Source of the DNA: Alphaproteobacteria bacterium
GTDB taxonomy: Bacteria > Pseudomonadota > Alphaproteobacteria > Rhizobiales > Beijerinckiaceae
Direction of reading: 5' to 3'
Assembly (NCBI GenBank): GCA_016869435.1
Contig: VGEB01000004.1
Location: 1-64,000, forward strand
DNA length: 64,000 nucleotides
The notes below the pieces were generated by a model. The model was given only the letters and a program-made list of their open reading frames with translations, did not search any database and was not told where the DNA came from. Every line of letters starts with the position of its first letter. The first letter of the stretch is position 1. The position numbers and the translations under genes are program-made. This document shows positions 29,447-37,913 of this stretch, piece by piece.

Positions 29447-30400
29447 ATGCGGTCATTCGATTGGAAGGCGGGCCTGCCGTTTGCGTTGGCGCTGGCGGCG
29501 AACTCCGTGATTCCGCAGTACGCCTTCGCCCAATTTTACTTCCGGCCCTTCGCCTACAGTTACGGCTACCAATTTCCCGACGAGGGTCCGCCGGCCTATG
29601 CATCGCGTCCCGCCGTCGCTTCCATCCTCGGACGCGCCGGCTATCAACTGGTCGGGCCGCTAGGTCATCGGGGAGATCAGATCGTCGCGACCGGCGTCAG
29701 CCGTCGCGACGGCGAGATGCGCTTCATCGTCGATCCTTATGAGGGGCGGATATTGCGGGCAGTCCGGCTTGGGCCGCCACCGATGCATGGCGACGGACCG
29801 GAGCGCGGCGGTTACGGGCCGGGCGACGGGGCCCCTTATGGGCCGCACGGAGCCGGTCCGGGCTCGTCAGGTTCAGGACCAGCCGCGCGCGGCTTCGACG
29901 CTGAGCATTACCCGGAAACGGATGCGGCGCCCGGAGGCGCGACGTTAGACAACGCGCCCAATGGGACTATCCACCAGCGCGCATCGGCCGCGAAGCGTGG
30001 AACGTCTTCGAACGCTCCCCGCGAGATCGCGCCGCAAAAGCCTATGCCGCCAACGGCAGTTGCGCCAGCGTCGCCCCCCGCGTCGGCGTCGGCCGTGGCG
30101 TCCCCCGCGATGAATTCCAAGCCTGCGCCAGTGACGAACGCCTCGGCGCAGGGGTCTAGGCCAAGCGTCGAGGTCGTCGGGACGTCCCCTGAAAAACCCG
30201 CGACCTCAGCGGAACGAAGCGCGCCTGCACGGCGAGCCGCGGGCGCTCGCGCAGCCTCGTCGCGCCGGGCGATCGTGCCCCCGCATACGCCAAGCGAAAC
30301 CACGATCGTGAAGCCAGAGGCCTCGGCGCCGTCGGTTCCAGGCGCAAACGGCTCCGCGTCGGCGCCCGACGAGGTGGGAAAGCCGGAAGCCGGCGGTTAA
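29447..30400 (+). CDS. Secreted Pro/Ala-rich hypothetical protein
   Basis: 317 aa. Signal peptide to about residue 29 (AYAFAQ), then a small conserved-looking domain (residues 30-110: PAVASILGRAGYQLVGPLGHRG...FIVDPYEGRILRAVRL), resembling PepSY-like or DUF repeats in rhizobial exported proteins. After residue 110 it is Gly/Pro/Ala/Ser-rich and probably disordered. AAGGAAAG lies just upstream of the ATG. Function unknown; the disordered tail suggests an envelope-spanning or surface protein. Confidence 0.65.
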   Translation: MRSFDWKAGLPFALALAANSVIPQYAFAQFYFRPFAYSYGYQFPDEGPPAYASRPAVASILGRAGYQLVGPLGHRGDQIVATGVSRRDGEMRFIVDPYEGRILRAVRLGPPPMHGDGPERGGYGPGDGAPYGPHGAGPGSSGSGPAARGFDAEHYPETDAAPGGATLDNAPNGTIHQRASAAKRGTSSNAPREIAPQKPMPPTAVAPASPPASASAVASPAMNSKPAPVTNASAQGSRPSVEVVGTSPEKPATSAERSAPARRAAGARAASSRRAIVPPHTPSETTIVKPEASAPSVPGANGSASAPDEVGKPEAGG

Positions 30401-30401
30401 T

Positions 30402-30426
30402 AAAAAAGGTGCCCGAGATGGGCGCC
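30402..30426 (-). terminator. Terminator of hsp20
   Basis: Read leftward: GGCGCCC, loop ATCTC, GGGCACC (7 bp with one G-U pair) followed by six T. It lies 28 bases past the hsp20 stop and immediately after the stop of the convergent secreted-protein gene. Confidence 0.7.
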
Positions 30427-30454
30427 TCTCATATTCACTCGAGATTTGTCGCCG

Positions 30455-30919
30455 TTACGCGGCCTTCGACTCGACGATGGTCGCCGACGGCGCGCCGACG
30501 CCGATGTCGATGCGGCGGGGCTTCTGCGCCTCCGGGATCTCGCGCACGAGGTCGACGTGCAGCAAGCCGTTGACGATGCTCGCGCCCGTCACCACGACAT
30601 GATCAGCGATCTGGAACCGGCGTTCAAAAGCCCGCGCGGCGATGCCCTGATGCAGGACCTCGCGGCCGTCTGCGGGCTGCGCCGGCTCTTTCGAGCCCTT
30701 GATCGACAGAGTGTTTTCTTTGGTCTCGACGGACAATTCGTCGCGCGAGAATCCCGCGACCGCGAGCGTCACCCGATAGGCGTTTTCGCCGGTGCGCTCG
30801 ATATTATAGGGCGGGTAGCCCTGTGTGGCCTCGAACCCGCCGGCCTGATCGAGCAGGTTGAACAAGCGGTCGAAACCGACGGTCTGACGGTAAAGCGGAG
30901 AGAGATCGAACTGACGCAT
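30455..30919 (-). CDS. Small heat-shock protein (Hsp20/IbpA family)
   Basis: 154 aa cytoplasmic holdase. Start MRQFDLSPLYRQTVGFDRLF is typical of the alphaproteobacterial IbpA/HspA class. The alpha-crystallin domain contains PPYNIERTGENAYRVTLAVAGF, ARAFERRFQIADHVVV and NGLLHVDL; a C-terminal (I/V)xI-like anchor IDIGV follows. GGAGGAT lies before ATG 30919 and is sequestered in a predicted hairpin. Control by an RpoH promoter and a ROSE thermometer is described separately. Confidence 0.93.
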   Translation of the reverse strand: MRQFDLSPLYRQTVGFDRLFNLLDQAGGFEATQGYPPYNIERTGENAYRVTLAVAGFSRDELSVETKENTLSIKGSKEPAQPADGREVLHQGIAARAFERRFQIADHVVVTGASIVNGLLHVDLVREIPEAQKPRRIDIGVGAPSATIVESKAA

Positions 30920-31000
30920 GACATATCCTCCAGTTGAGCGACATGCGGCGCGCTTGCGTAACCGCGCCGCGCCTCTTCGCGCGTCCATTACGGCCCGCGC
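30920..31000 (-). promoter_or_regulatory. ROSE-type RNA thermometer in the hsp20 leader
   Basis: Read leftward, the last hairpin before the start codon (30944-30923) is AUGUC-G-CUC / GAG-GAUAU with loop AACUG. It pairs the whole Shine-Dalgarno GGAGGAU, with one bulged G opposite it. The 5' arm contains UCGCU, matching the UYGCU signature of ROSE elements, in which the bulged G is essential for heat sensing. A second, very stable hairpin GCGGCGCG/CGCGCCGC (30970-30945) lies just upstream, as expected for a multi-hairpin ROSE leader of about 80 bases. Confidence 0.7.
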
Positions 31001-31008
31001 TGGCATCG

Positions 31009-31037
31009 ATCTAGGAAGCGGGAAAGCGTCGTTCAAG
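31009..31037 (-). promoter_or_regulatory. Candidate RpoH (sigma-32) promoter of hsp20
   Basis: CTTG at 31037-31034 and CCTAGAT at 31015-31009, 18 bases apart, close to the alphaproteobacterial RpoH consensus CTTG-N17/18-CYTATnT. It would start transcription near position 31000, giving an 80-base leader that exactly spans the ROSE hairpins. Confidence 0.55.
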
Positions 31038-31066
31038 AGGCGTCGGCGAAGCCGTTGCGGAAAGTC

Positions 31067-32173
31067 TCAGACCGGCAGCGAATGTCGCTCAGCCGCACGA
31101 AACGGCGATTCCAGCGCAAGCACGAGCTTGACCAGATCCGCCTGGCGGGTCGCCCCTGTCTTCAGGAAAATGCTTTTGAGATAGCCCTTGACCGTTCCCT
31201 CGCTGAGACCGAGCGCCCGCGCCGTAGCCGGGACGCCGCCGACCTCAGCGATCGCCAGCAGGACCGAGCCTTCACGGGCGGTCAGGCCGAACAGTTTCGC
31301 GGCGACCGCTCCGCCGTCGTCCGCGTTGAGCTGCAGCCGGCGCAGGAACAGCGCCGAGAGCCCGTTCGCCAGCGGCAGCACGTGCATCACGCAGCAGCGC
31401 GACTCTCCGCGCTTCACCATAATGGCGAAGGCTTCGGCGTCGGCGCCGCCGATGCCGGCGAGCGCGCGCTCCAGGGCCTCTTTGGCGCGCGGATCGCGCA
31501 TGGTCAGCGTATCGCCCGCGACCGCGAAGGCGTCGCCTTCATCGAGAATGTCATCGGCGCTGCGATTCTTTTGAACGATACGCATTTTGGCGTCGACCAC
31601 GAGCACGGGCGTCGTCAGTTCGTCGAACAATTCCACCAGCACGGATGGATCTGAAGCCGGCGTGTGACGTGCGATCGCGCTGGCGAGGTGCGGCAATAGC
31701 GCATCGAGGCGCGCCTTCGCCTGTGCGTCCGCCAAGCCAGCGCGCTCATCGCGAAACGCCACGAACAAACAGACGCCTGTCTCGGATCGGTGAATGACGC
31801 CGACGATCACGTCCAAAAGTCCGAATGGCGCCATCCAGCGTTGATAGGCGCCGCTTTGATGAAACGCCTCAAGCGAAACGAAGTCTTCGGAGGAAAACGC
31901 CCGGCCGACGCCGATCTCGGCCAGCACCCGCGCCTTGACCGGATCGAGTTTGCGATGGTTGCGAAGATATTCGGCGATCCACGCCTTCTCAGCGTGCGTC
32001 GAATATTTGAGCTCGAGCAGCGCCGAAACGCGGTCTCCGAACAGGAGCGCCGCGAAGCGCGCATTCAAGACGCGCGCGATTTCGTCTAACGCGTCCGGCC
32101 AGCAGCGTGCGTCGGCGCCAGCAGCTTCGATAGCCGTGACGACGCGAGCGTTCCCATCTTCCCAAACCGTCAT
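31067..32173 (-). CDS. LuxR-family transcriptional regulator with PAS-like domain
   Basis: 368 aa. N-terminal region of about 180 residues with no clear family, a PAS-like middle (LFDELTTPVLVVDAKMRIVQKNRSADDIL), and a C-terminal LuxR/GerE helix-turn-helix (FGLTAREGSVLLAIAEVGG...SEGTVKGYLKSIFLKTGATRQADLVKLVL). No receiver domain, so it probably senses a ligand directly. ATG 32173 was chosen; the frame is open to a GTG at 32203. It is divergent from the copper-receptor module and shares its 267-base upstream region, which contains operator 1, so it is a candidate regulator of that module. Confidence 0.75.
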   Translation of the reverse strand: MTVWEDGNARVVTAIEAAGADARCWPDALDEIARVLNARFAALLFGDRVSALLELKYSTHAEKAWIAEYLRNHRKLDPVKARVLAEIGVGRAFSSEDFVSLEAFHQSGAYQRWMAPFGLLDVIVGVIHRSETGVCLFVAFRDERAGLADAQAKARLDALLPHLASAIARHTPASDPSVLVELFDELTTPVLVVDAKMRIVQKNRSADDILDEGDAFAVAGDTLTMRDPRAKEALERALAGIGGADAEAFAIMVKRGESRCCVMHVLPLANGLSALFLRRLQLNADDGGAVAAKLFGLTAREGSVLLAIAEVGGVPATARALGLSEGTVKGYLKSIFLKTGATRQADLVKLVLALESPFRAAERHSLPV

Positions 32174-32321
32174 CTCTTCACCCGCTGCGACCTCTCGCCA
32201 CACCTTCGCAAAGCGGTTTTTGCGATGGCGCGCGCCGCGCGGCGAGAGGTCGACCTGCTCCGAGCCCTCAGAAAAGCCTGCGAAAACTCAAAGGCGTCAC
32301 TTGTTTTCAACTTAACTTCTG

Positions 32322-32339
32322 TGTTGCCCAACTGCAACA
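32322..32339. promoter_or_regulatory. Palindromic operator 1 (TGTTGC-N6-GCAACA)
   Basis: A perfect 6-bp inverted repeat with a 6-base spacer (CCAACT). The same 18-bp site recurs at 35478-35495 in front of the second module at nearly the same distance from the downstream ATG (101 versus 96 bases). It lies between the LuxR-type gene and the first small secreted gene and could control either. The regulator is unknown; the TTGC/GCAA half-sites recall Fur/Mur-type boxes of alphaproteobacteria, but this is only a resemblance. Confidence 0.6.
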
Positions 32340-32440
32340 ATTGAGACGAATTTAGTCAATGGCCATGCTCAACCTCCCGATCGGGGGGAAAGGATGAGAC
32401 TCGCGACAAGTAAATTACAAAAAAGAATCTAGCGACCGCC

Positions 32441-32839
32441 ATGATGACCGAGAACTCAGCAAAGACGCCGACCGCGAACGCGACATGGAAGTGCCTGCGC
32501 GCCCTTGTTGCTGCGACGCTTTTTGTTGTCTCGGCGCTGTTGCAGGCGACGCTCGCGCCGCACGCGGCTTTGTCCGCGACGCTGGCGTTCTGCGTAGACG
32601 ACCACGCGCCGGCGGATCGGGCGGACGAGAAGACGCCCGCAGGCGCGCCAGCGCTCGGTCACTCGCATTGCCGCGCCTGCCCGATCGCGACGCCGCCGTC
32701 CATTCCCGAAAAGCCGCCCATCGCGTGCGTCGCAGCGCCGCCAATCGCGCTCGTCTACTCCGACGGATGGGGTTTCGAACCGCAAGTGCGACGCCGTCCG
32801 GGCGAGACGCGGTCCCGTGCGCCTCCGTTCTTCTCCTGA
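32441..32839 (+). CDS. Small secreted His/Cys protein (DUF2946-like), copy 1
   Basis: 132 aa. A hydrophobic segment (residues 19-45) acts as a signal or anchor, followed by FCVDD, a GHSHCRACP motif (His-Cys-x-x-Cys) and a C-terminal signature LVY-x-D-x-W...RRR-x-GE-x-RSRAPPF. The HCxxC motif and Arg-Ala-Pro-Pro end resemble DUF2946 proteins that accompany copper genes, suggesting periplasmic metal binding. It lies 60 bases upstream of the first receptor gene and has a paralogue at 35592 with the same signature. Confidence 0.7.
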   Translation: MMTENSAKTPTANATWKCLRALVAATLFVVSALLQATLAPHAALSATLAFCVDDHAPADRADEKTPAGAPALGHSHCRACPIATPPSIPEKPPIACVAAPPIALVYSDGWGFEPQVRRRPGETRSRAPPFFS

Positions 32840-32899
32840 CGAAACAAAAACTCGCATTGTTTCAACCGCCCCTCGCTGGCGGATCAGGAGATCAGTTCC

Positions 32900-35335
32900 A
32901 TGCCCCCTACCGCTCTTCTGCGCGGCGTGAGCGCCTGCGCCCTCATTCTCGCGTCGCTCGCCGTCGCCAAGGCCCAAGTCTCTCTTCCGCAGATCGTGGT
33001 CGGCGCGCAACGCCCTGCCGCGGCGCCAACCACGCCGCCCTTGGAAAAGGCCGGCGACGAGGCTGTCGTCACACAAAGGGAAATCGTGGAGGAGAAACCT
33101 CCTGAAACGGATACAGCGAAGCTTCTCGAACATCAGCCTGGCGTGAGCGTTCAGACCGGCGGCGGCGTTTCCGGCCTGCCTGCAATTCGAGGCCTCGCCG
33201 ATGATCGCCTGAAGATACTCGTGGGCGGCGTGCAGACGACGGCCACCTGCGCCAATCACATGAATTCGCCGCTGAGCTATACCGATCCGAACACGATCGG
33301 CCGGGTTGAGGTGGTGACCGCGGTGTCGTCAGTGAGCAAAGGCGGCGATTCGATCGGCGGCTCAATCCTCGTCACCCCGAAATCGCCGGTCTTTGCGACT
33401 CCTGTGGTCGCTCCAGCAGTCATCGGTCCCGGCGGCGCGCCAGTTTCCCCAATCGTGGCCGCGAGTCCCTACCCCCCCGTTCCCTATCTTCCGCTTCCGG
33501 TTCCAGGCACGGTTCGTTTTGGCCCGAACAATGAGGTGCTGACGACGGGAACCGTCTCGGCGTTCTTCCGCGGCAATAATAATGGCGTCGGCGTAACAGC
33601 CAACATCAATATGGCTAACGACCATTGGAGCCTGCTCTACAACGGGTCCTGGCAACGTGCGACGAACTATCACGCCGGCGGCAATGGCGACAAAGTTCTC
33701 TCAACGAACTTCATGTCTGAGAACCACGCTGTCACGCTCGGCTATCAGAACGAAGGCCATCTCTTCACCTTCCGCGGCGCTTATCAGAACATTCCCTATC
33801 AGGGCTTTCCGAACCAGCGCATGGATATGACGCGGAATCGCTCCTATTCGCTCGACGCGTATTACAAGGGCGCCTACGAGTGGGGCACGCTGGAGGCGCG
33901 CGCCTATTGGCATCAGGTCTTCCACAAGATGGGATTCCTGGAAGACAGGTTCTGGCTCAATCACCCGATGATCGCGCTCGGCCGCGACTTCGGCTATTCC
34001 ATCAAGACGGAAATTCCATACAGCGAGCAGGATCTTTTCCGGATCGGCAATGAGTTCCACGGCTATCGTCTGCAGGACTACTGGCCGTCCGATCTCACCG
34101 GCTTTACCCAGGGGTTCGCGACGCCTCCCGGCAACTTGAGCCGGCCTTTCGCAAATGTGAACATCAATGGCGGCCAGCGCAATCGCTTCGGCACCTACGC
34201 CGAATGGGAGCGCCGCTGGACGACTCAGTGGTCGAGCCTGATCGGCGTGCGCAACGACGTCGTCTGGATGGACACAGGTCCCGGTCAGAGCTACACGCCG
34301 TTTATTTTTCCCACCACGCCGCTGATCGCGCGTGCGAACAACTTGGCCGTCAATATATTCAACGCGCAAAACCGGGCGCGCACCGACGTCAACTTCGACA
34401 TGACCGCTCTGGGGCGCTACGAACCGGAGCCCGGAACCCTTTACGAGTTCGGCTATTCGCGCAAGACGCGCTCGCCCAATCTCTATGAACGCTATACTTG
34501 GCCGATGGCGGGCCCGTTCACCGCGATGTTCAACTGGTTCGGCGACGGCAACGGCTACACTGGCAATCTCAATCTCAAGCCGGAAGTCGCGCACAATGTC
34601 GCATTCACCGGCGCGTGGCGCGACATGTCGGGCGCCAATAATTGGGAAGCGCGGATATCGCCCTTCTATACTTACGTTGAGAATTACATCGACGGCGCCA
34701 GAACCGGCGGGACCTTCAACACGTTCCCCGTGGCGAACTCCTATATTTTCCAGATCATGCAGTTCCGCAATTTCAAGGCGGAGCTGTATGGCGTCGACGG
34801 CTCGGGCAGAGTGAAGCTGCATGAGTCGCCGGAGTATGGCAGGCTGCAGGCGGTCGGCGTCGTCAGTTTCGTCTACGGACGAAATCTCGACATCGGCAAT
34901 CCGCAATATTGTCTGCCCGGCAATGGATTTTGCTCGGTCGCGTCCTTCCTGATCAAGAAAGGCGATGGTCTGTGGAACCTGATGCCGGCCAATGCGCGCA
35001 TCGCGCTTGAGCATCAGCTCGGCGGATTGAGCCTGGCCGCCGAAACGCAGCTTGTCGCGCCCAAGGACCATGTTTCCGCCAACAAGGGCGAATTCACCAC
35101 GCCTGCTTACGCGCTCCTCAATCTGCGCGCCGCCTATGAGTGGAGCAATATGCGGATCGACCTTGGCGTCGACAATCTCACCAATGCGCTCTACTCGCTG
35201 CCGCTTGGCGGATTCGATCTGACGAACTATTCCCGCAACGCGTTCGTCTTCGGACGAAATGTCGGCCTTGCGAGCGTGCGTCAGGTGCCTGGAATGGGCC
35301 GCAACTTTTACGCGGGCCTCACGGTGAAGTTCTGA
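32900..35335 (+). CDS. OprC-like TonB-dependent copper receptor, copy 1
   Basis: 811 aa outer-membrane receptor: signal peptide (1-26), plug domain (about 55-165, GLPAIRGLADDRLKILVGG), then a 22-strand-type barrel ending in the aromatic terminus GLTVKF. The plug carries Cys117-x-x-x-Met121 (TCANHMNSPLSY) and the barrel His342-x-Met344 (FHKM). As I recall, OprC of Pseudomonas binds copper through a CxxxM-HxM site, and the surrounding CANHMN-x-PLSY is the same. It would import copper with TonB energy. First receptor of the tandem pair. Confidence 0.85.
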   Translation: MPPTALLRGVSACALILASLAVAKAQVSLPQIVVGAQRPAAAPTTPPLEKAGDEAVVTQREIVEEKPPETDTAKLLEHQPGVSVQTGGGVSGLPAIRGLADDRLKILVGGVQTTATCANHMNSPLSYTDPNTIGRVEVVTAVSSVSKGGDSIGGSILVTPKSPVFATPVVAPAVIGPGGAPVSPIVAASPYPPVPYLPLPVPGTVRFGPNNEVLTTGTVSAFFRGNNNGVGVTANINMANDHWSLLYNGSWQRATNYHAGGNGDKVLSTNFMSENHAVTLGYQNEGHLFTFRGAYQNIPYQGFPNQRMDMTRNRSYSLDAYYKGAYEWGTLEARAYWHQVFHKMGFLEDRFWLNHPMIALGRDFGYSIKTEIPYSEQDLFRIGNEFHGYRLQDYWPSDLTGFTQGFATPPGNLSRPFANVNINGGQRNRFGTYAEWERRWTTQWSSLIGVRNDVVWMDTGPGQSYTPFIFPTTPLIARANNLAVNIFNAQNRARTDVNFDMTALGRYEPEPGTLYEFGYSRKTRSPNLYERYTWPMAGPFTAMFNWFGDGNGYTGNLNLKPEVAHNVAFTGAWRDMSGANNWEARISPFYTYVENYIDGARTGGTFNTFPVANSYIFQIMQFRNFKAELYGVDGSGRVKLHESPEYGRLQAVGVVSFVYGRNLDIGNPQYCLPGNGFCSVASFLIKKGDGLWNLMPANARIALEHQLGGLSLAAETQLVAPKDHVSANKGEFTTPAYALLNLRAAYEWSNMRIDLGVDNLTNALYSLPLGGFDLTNYSRNAFVFGRNVGLASVRQVPGMGRNFYAGLTVKF

Positions 35336-35477
35336 TCGCGGCGCGCTAATGTGGAAGGCGGCGCGCCAATGCGCCGCCTCTCATTCTGATGTTCCGATTC
35401 TGCTGCGTCTCGCGCCTGTCGGTTTGCGCCGCGCGCTCGCCGCTTCTCTTCGATGCACGCGCGCGGTGGCGCCATTA

Positions 35478-35495
35478 TGTTGCTCAATTGCAACA
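35478..35495. promoter_or_regulatory. Palindromic operator 2 (TGTTGC-N6-GCAACA)
   Basis: Second copy of the 18-bp palindrome, with identical arms and spacer TCAATT, 96 bases before the second small secreted gene. A further inverted repeat GTAAC-N6-GTTAC at 35553-35568 lies between it and the gene and has no counterpart in copy 1. Confidence 0.6.
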
Positions 35496-35591
35496 AATCC
35501 AATAATTTGCTCAAGAACTGGGCGAGCTCACTTCCGATATCAAAAAAAGATAGTAACAAGTTCGTTACACGGAATTGGATTCTCCAGCGCC

Positions 35592-35972
35592 ATGTCAGCG
35601 AAAGCAGAACGGAAAGACTGCAAGCGAAGCGGCGCCCGCGCTGTCCTCGCATTGGCGCTTTTCTGCCTTTCCGCCGCGTTGCAGGCGACGATCGCGCCGC
35701 GCATGGCGTTCGCGGCGTCAGATGAATTCTGCGTCGATAACGTCGGCGCCGCCGATCCGCAGCCCCCGAGTCAATCGCCGACGCACGCCTCGGACGCGCA
35801 TTGCAGTGTTTGCACGACCGCGGCCGCGCCCATCATCCTCGGTAGACTACCGGTCGCGCGCCTTGAGCGATGGTCGACTGCGCTGGTCTACCTCGACACA
35901 TGGCCTAGCGAAGCGCGAGAACGACGCCGTTCCGGCGAAGCGCGCTCACGCGCGCCCCCCTTTCTCTCCTGA
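35592..35972 (+). CDS. Small secreted His/Cys protein (DUF2946-like), copy 2
   Basis: 126 aa paralogue of the protein at 32441. A basic N-terminus and hydrophobic segment (residues 15-42) are followed by EFCVDN, DAHCSVC (His-Cys-x-x-Cys) and the shared C-terminal pattern LVY-x-D-x-W...RRR-x-GEARSRAPPF. Only the metal-like motif and C-terminus are conserved with copy 1; the linker differs, which argues for selection on those parts. The ATG at 35592 follows operator 2. The second receptor gene starts 60 bases downstream, the same spacing as in copy 1. Confidence 0.65.
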   Translation: MSAKAERKDCKRSGARAVLALALFCLSAALQATIAPRMAFAASDEFCVDNVGAADPQPPSQSPTHASDAHCSVCTTAAAPIILGRLPVARLERWSTALVYLDTWPSEARERRRSGEARSRAPPFLS

Positions 35973-36032
35973 CGAAACAAGAACTCGCGCTGTTTCAACC
36001 GCCGCTCGCCGCGGTTCAGGAGATCTCATACA

Positions 36033-37913
36033 ATGCAACATACCGCTCTACTGCGCGGCGCAAGCGCCTGCGCGCTGGTTCTCGCGTCGCTCGCAAGCGC
36101 CGAGGCCCAGGTCGCTCTCCCCCAGATCGTCATAGGCGCGCCGCATCGCCCTGCGGCGCCGACCGCGCCGCCACCGACTCCGCCCACGCCGGAAAAGGCC
36201 GGCGACGCGGCCGTGGTCACGCAAAAGGAAATCGACAAGGAAAGGCCCGCTGTCGCCGACACGACGAAGCTCCTCGAAAACACCCCCGGCGTCAGTATGT
36301 ACGAGGCCGGCGGCGTTTCGCGCCTGCCGGCGATTCACGGCATGGCCGACGATCGGCTAAAAATCATCGTGGGCGGCGTGCAGCCGACCGCAGCGTGCGC
36401 CAACCACATGAATCCCCCGCTCTCCTATATTGATCCCAATAACGTGCAGAGAATCGAAGTCTTTTCGGGCGTGATGCCCGTCAGCAGAGGCGGCGATTCG
36501 ATCGGCGGTTCGATCATCGTGACGCCGCGACAGCCCGCCTTCGCGCCGCCCCCAGGCGCGCCGCTGCCGCCGCCCGCCGTGGCGCCGGTTGAACCATTCC
36601 TGCTCGGCTCGCCATACCCGCCGTTCCTGCCCTTTACCGGTCAGGGCTTGCGCTTCGGCAATCAGAACGAGTTGCTTGCGACCGGCGTCGTCTCGGCCTT
36701 CTTCCGTACAAACAATAACGGCATCAGCGTTTCCGGCACGACGAATGTCGCGACCGACCATTGGAGCGTGCTCTACAACGGCGCCTGGTCTCGCGCGACC
36801 GACTATCATCAGGGCGACAACGGACCGAAAGTGCTGTCAACAAATTTTATTTCGGAACAGCACTCGCTCACCGGCGCGTATCAGAATAACGGGCATCTCT
36901 TCACGATCAGGGGCGCTGTAGAGCATATCCCCTATCAGGGATTTCCCAATCAACGCATGGATATGACGGGCAATCGCGGCTACACCGCGGAAGCCAAGTA
37001 TCTGGGAGCCTACGACTGGGGCCTCGTGGACGCGCGCGCCTTTTGGCATCACGTCACCCATACGATGGGCTTCCTCTACGACAAGCAGCCAGCGAACATG
37101 CCGATGAACACCATCGCGCATGATTTCGGCTACTCAATCAAGACTGAGATTCCCTTCACCCAGCTCTCCGGTCACGACTTGTTGCGGCTTGGCAGCGAGT
37201 ACCACGGTTTTCGCCTCAAGGACTGGTGGGAGCCGGTGTACAGCTCGACCATGATGATGATGGGCCCGTTCACCTACTGGAACATCAATAACGGCGACCG
37301 TAATCACGTGGGCCACTATGCGGAGTGGGAGGCCGCTTGGACGCCGCAATGGTCGACGCTTCTCGGCGTGCGCAATGACGTCGTGTGGATGACGACAGGC
37401 AACGCCTATCCTTACGATCCGCGCAGCTCCATTCCAATGGGCATGATGGGCGGCATGGGCGGCGGCATGGGCGGCGGCATGGGCGGCATGGGGATGATGA
37501 TGTACATGGCGAACCCCGATGCGACTGCCGCGCAAATCTTCAATGCTCGCAATCACGCCCGCACGGACGTAAATTTTGACATGGTTGCAAGGGCCCGTTA
37601 CCAACCTGACGCCGTCAGCACGTACGAGGTCGGCTATTCGCGCAAGACCCGCTCGCCCAATCTTTATGAGCGGTACGCGTGGGGCGTCGGATCGATGGCG
37701 ACCGCCATGGTCAATTGGTTCGGCGACCTCAACGGCTACACAGGCAATCTCGACCTGAAGCCGGAAGTTGCGCACACGGTTGGCATTGTCGGCTCTTGGA
37801 TCGATCCTGCGGGAAATTGGGAAGCCAGAGTCAATCCGTATTACAGCTATACCCCGACTCATTGGAAAGGCGAAGAAATCGGTTGCCGGCGGGCGGATAA
37901 TGGATTCGTCTAA
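36033..37913 (+). pseudogene. OprC-like copper receptor, copy 2: 5' part, interrupted by IS630
   Basis: N-terminal 606 residues of a second OprC-type receptor (signal peptide, plug, most of the barrel), followed by about 20 foreign residues read from the insertion element to a stop at 37913. Cys122-x-x-x-Met126 (ACANHMNPPLSY) and His343-x-Met345 (THTM) match copy 1. It carries two Met-rich loops absent from copy 1: a run of four Met near 37250 and residues 469-492 with 11 Met in 24 positions. The barrel is incomplete, so this product is unlikely to function. Confidence 0.85.

Noticed and set aside
37437-37508. ATGGGCGGC-type DNA repeats as a sequencing artefact
   Set aside because: The segment keeps the frame and the surrounding receptor aligns with copy 1, so a real Met/Gly loop is more likely.
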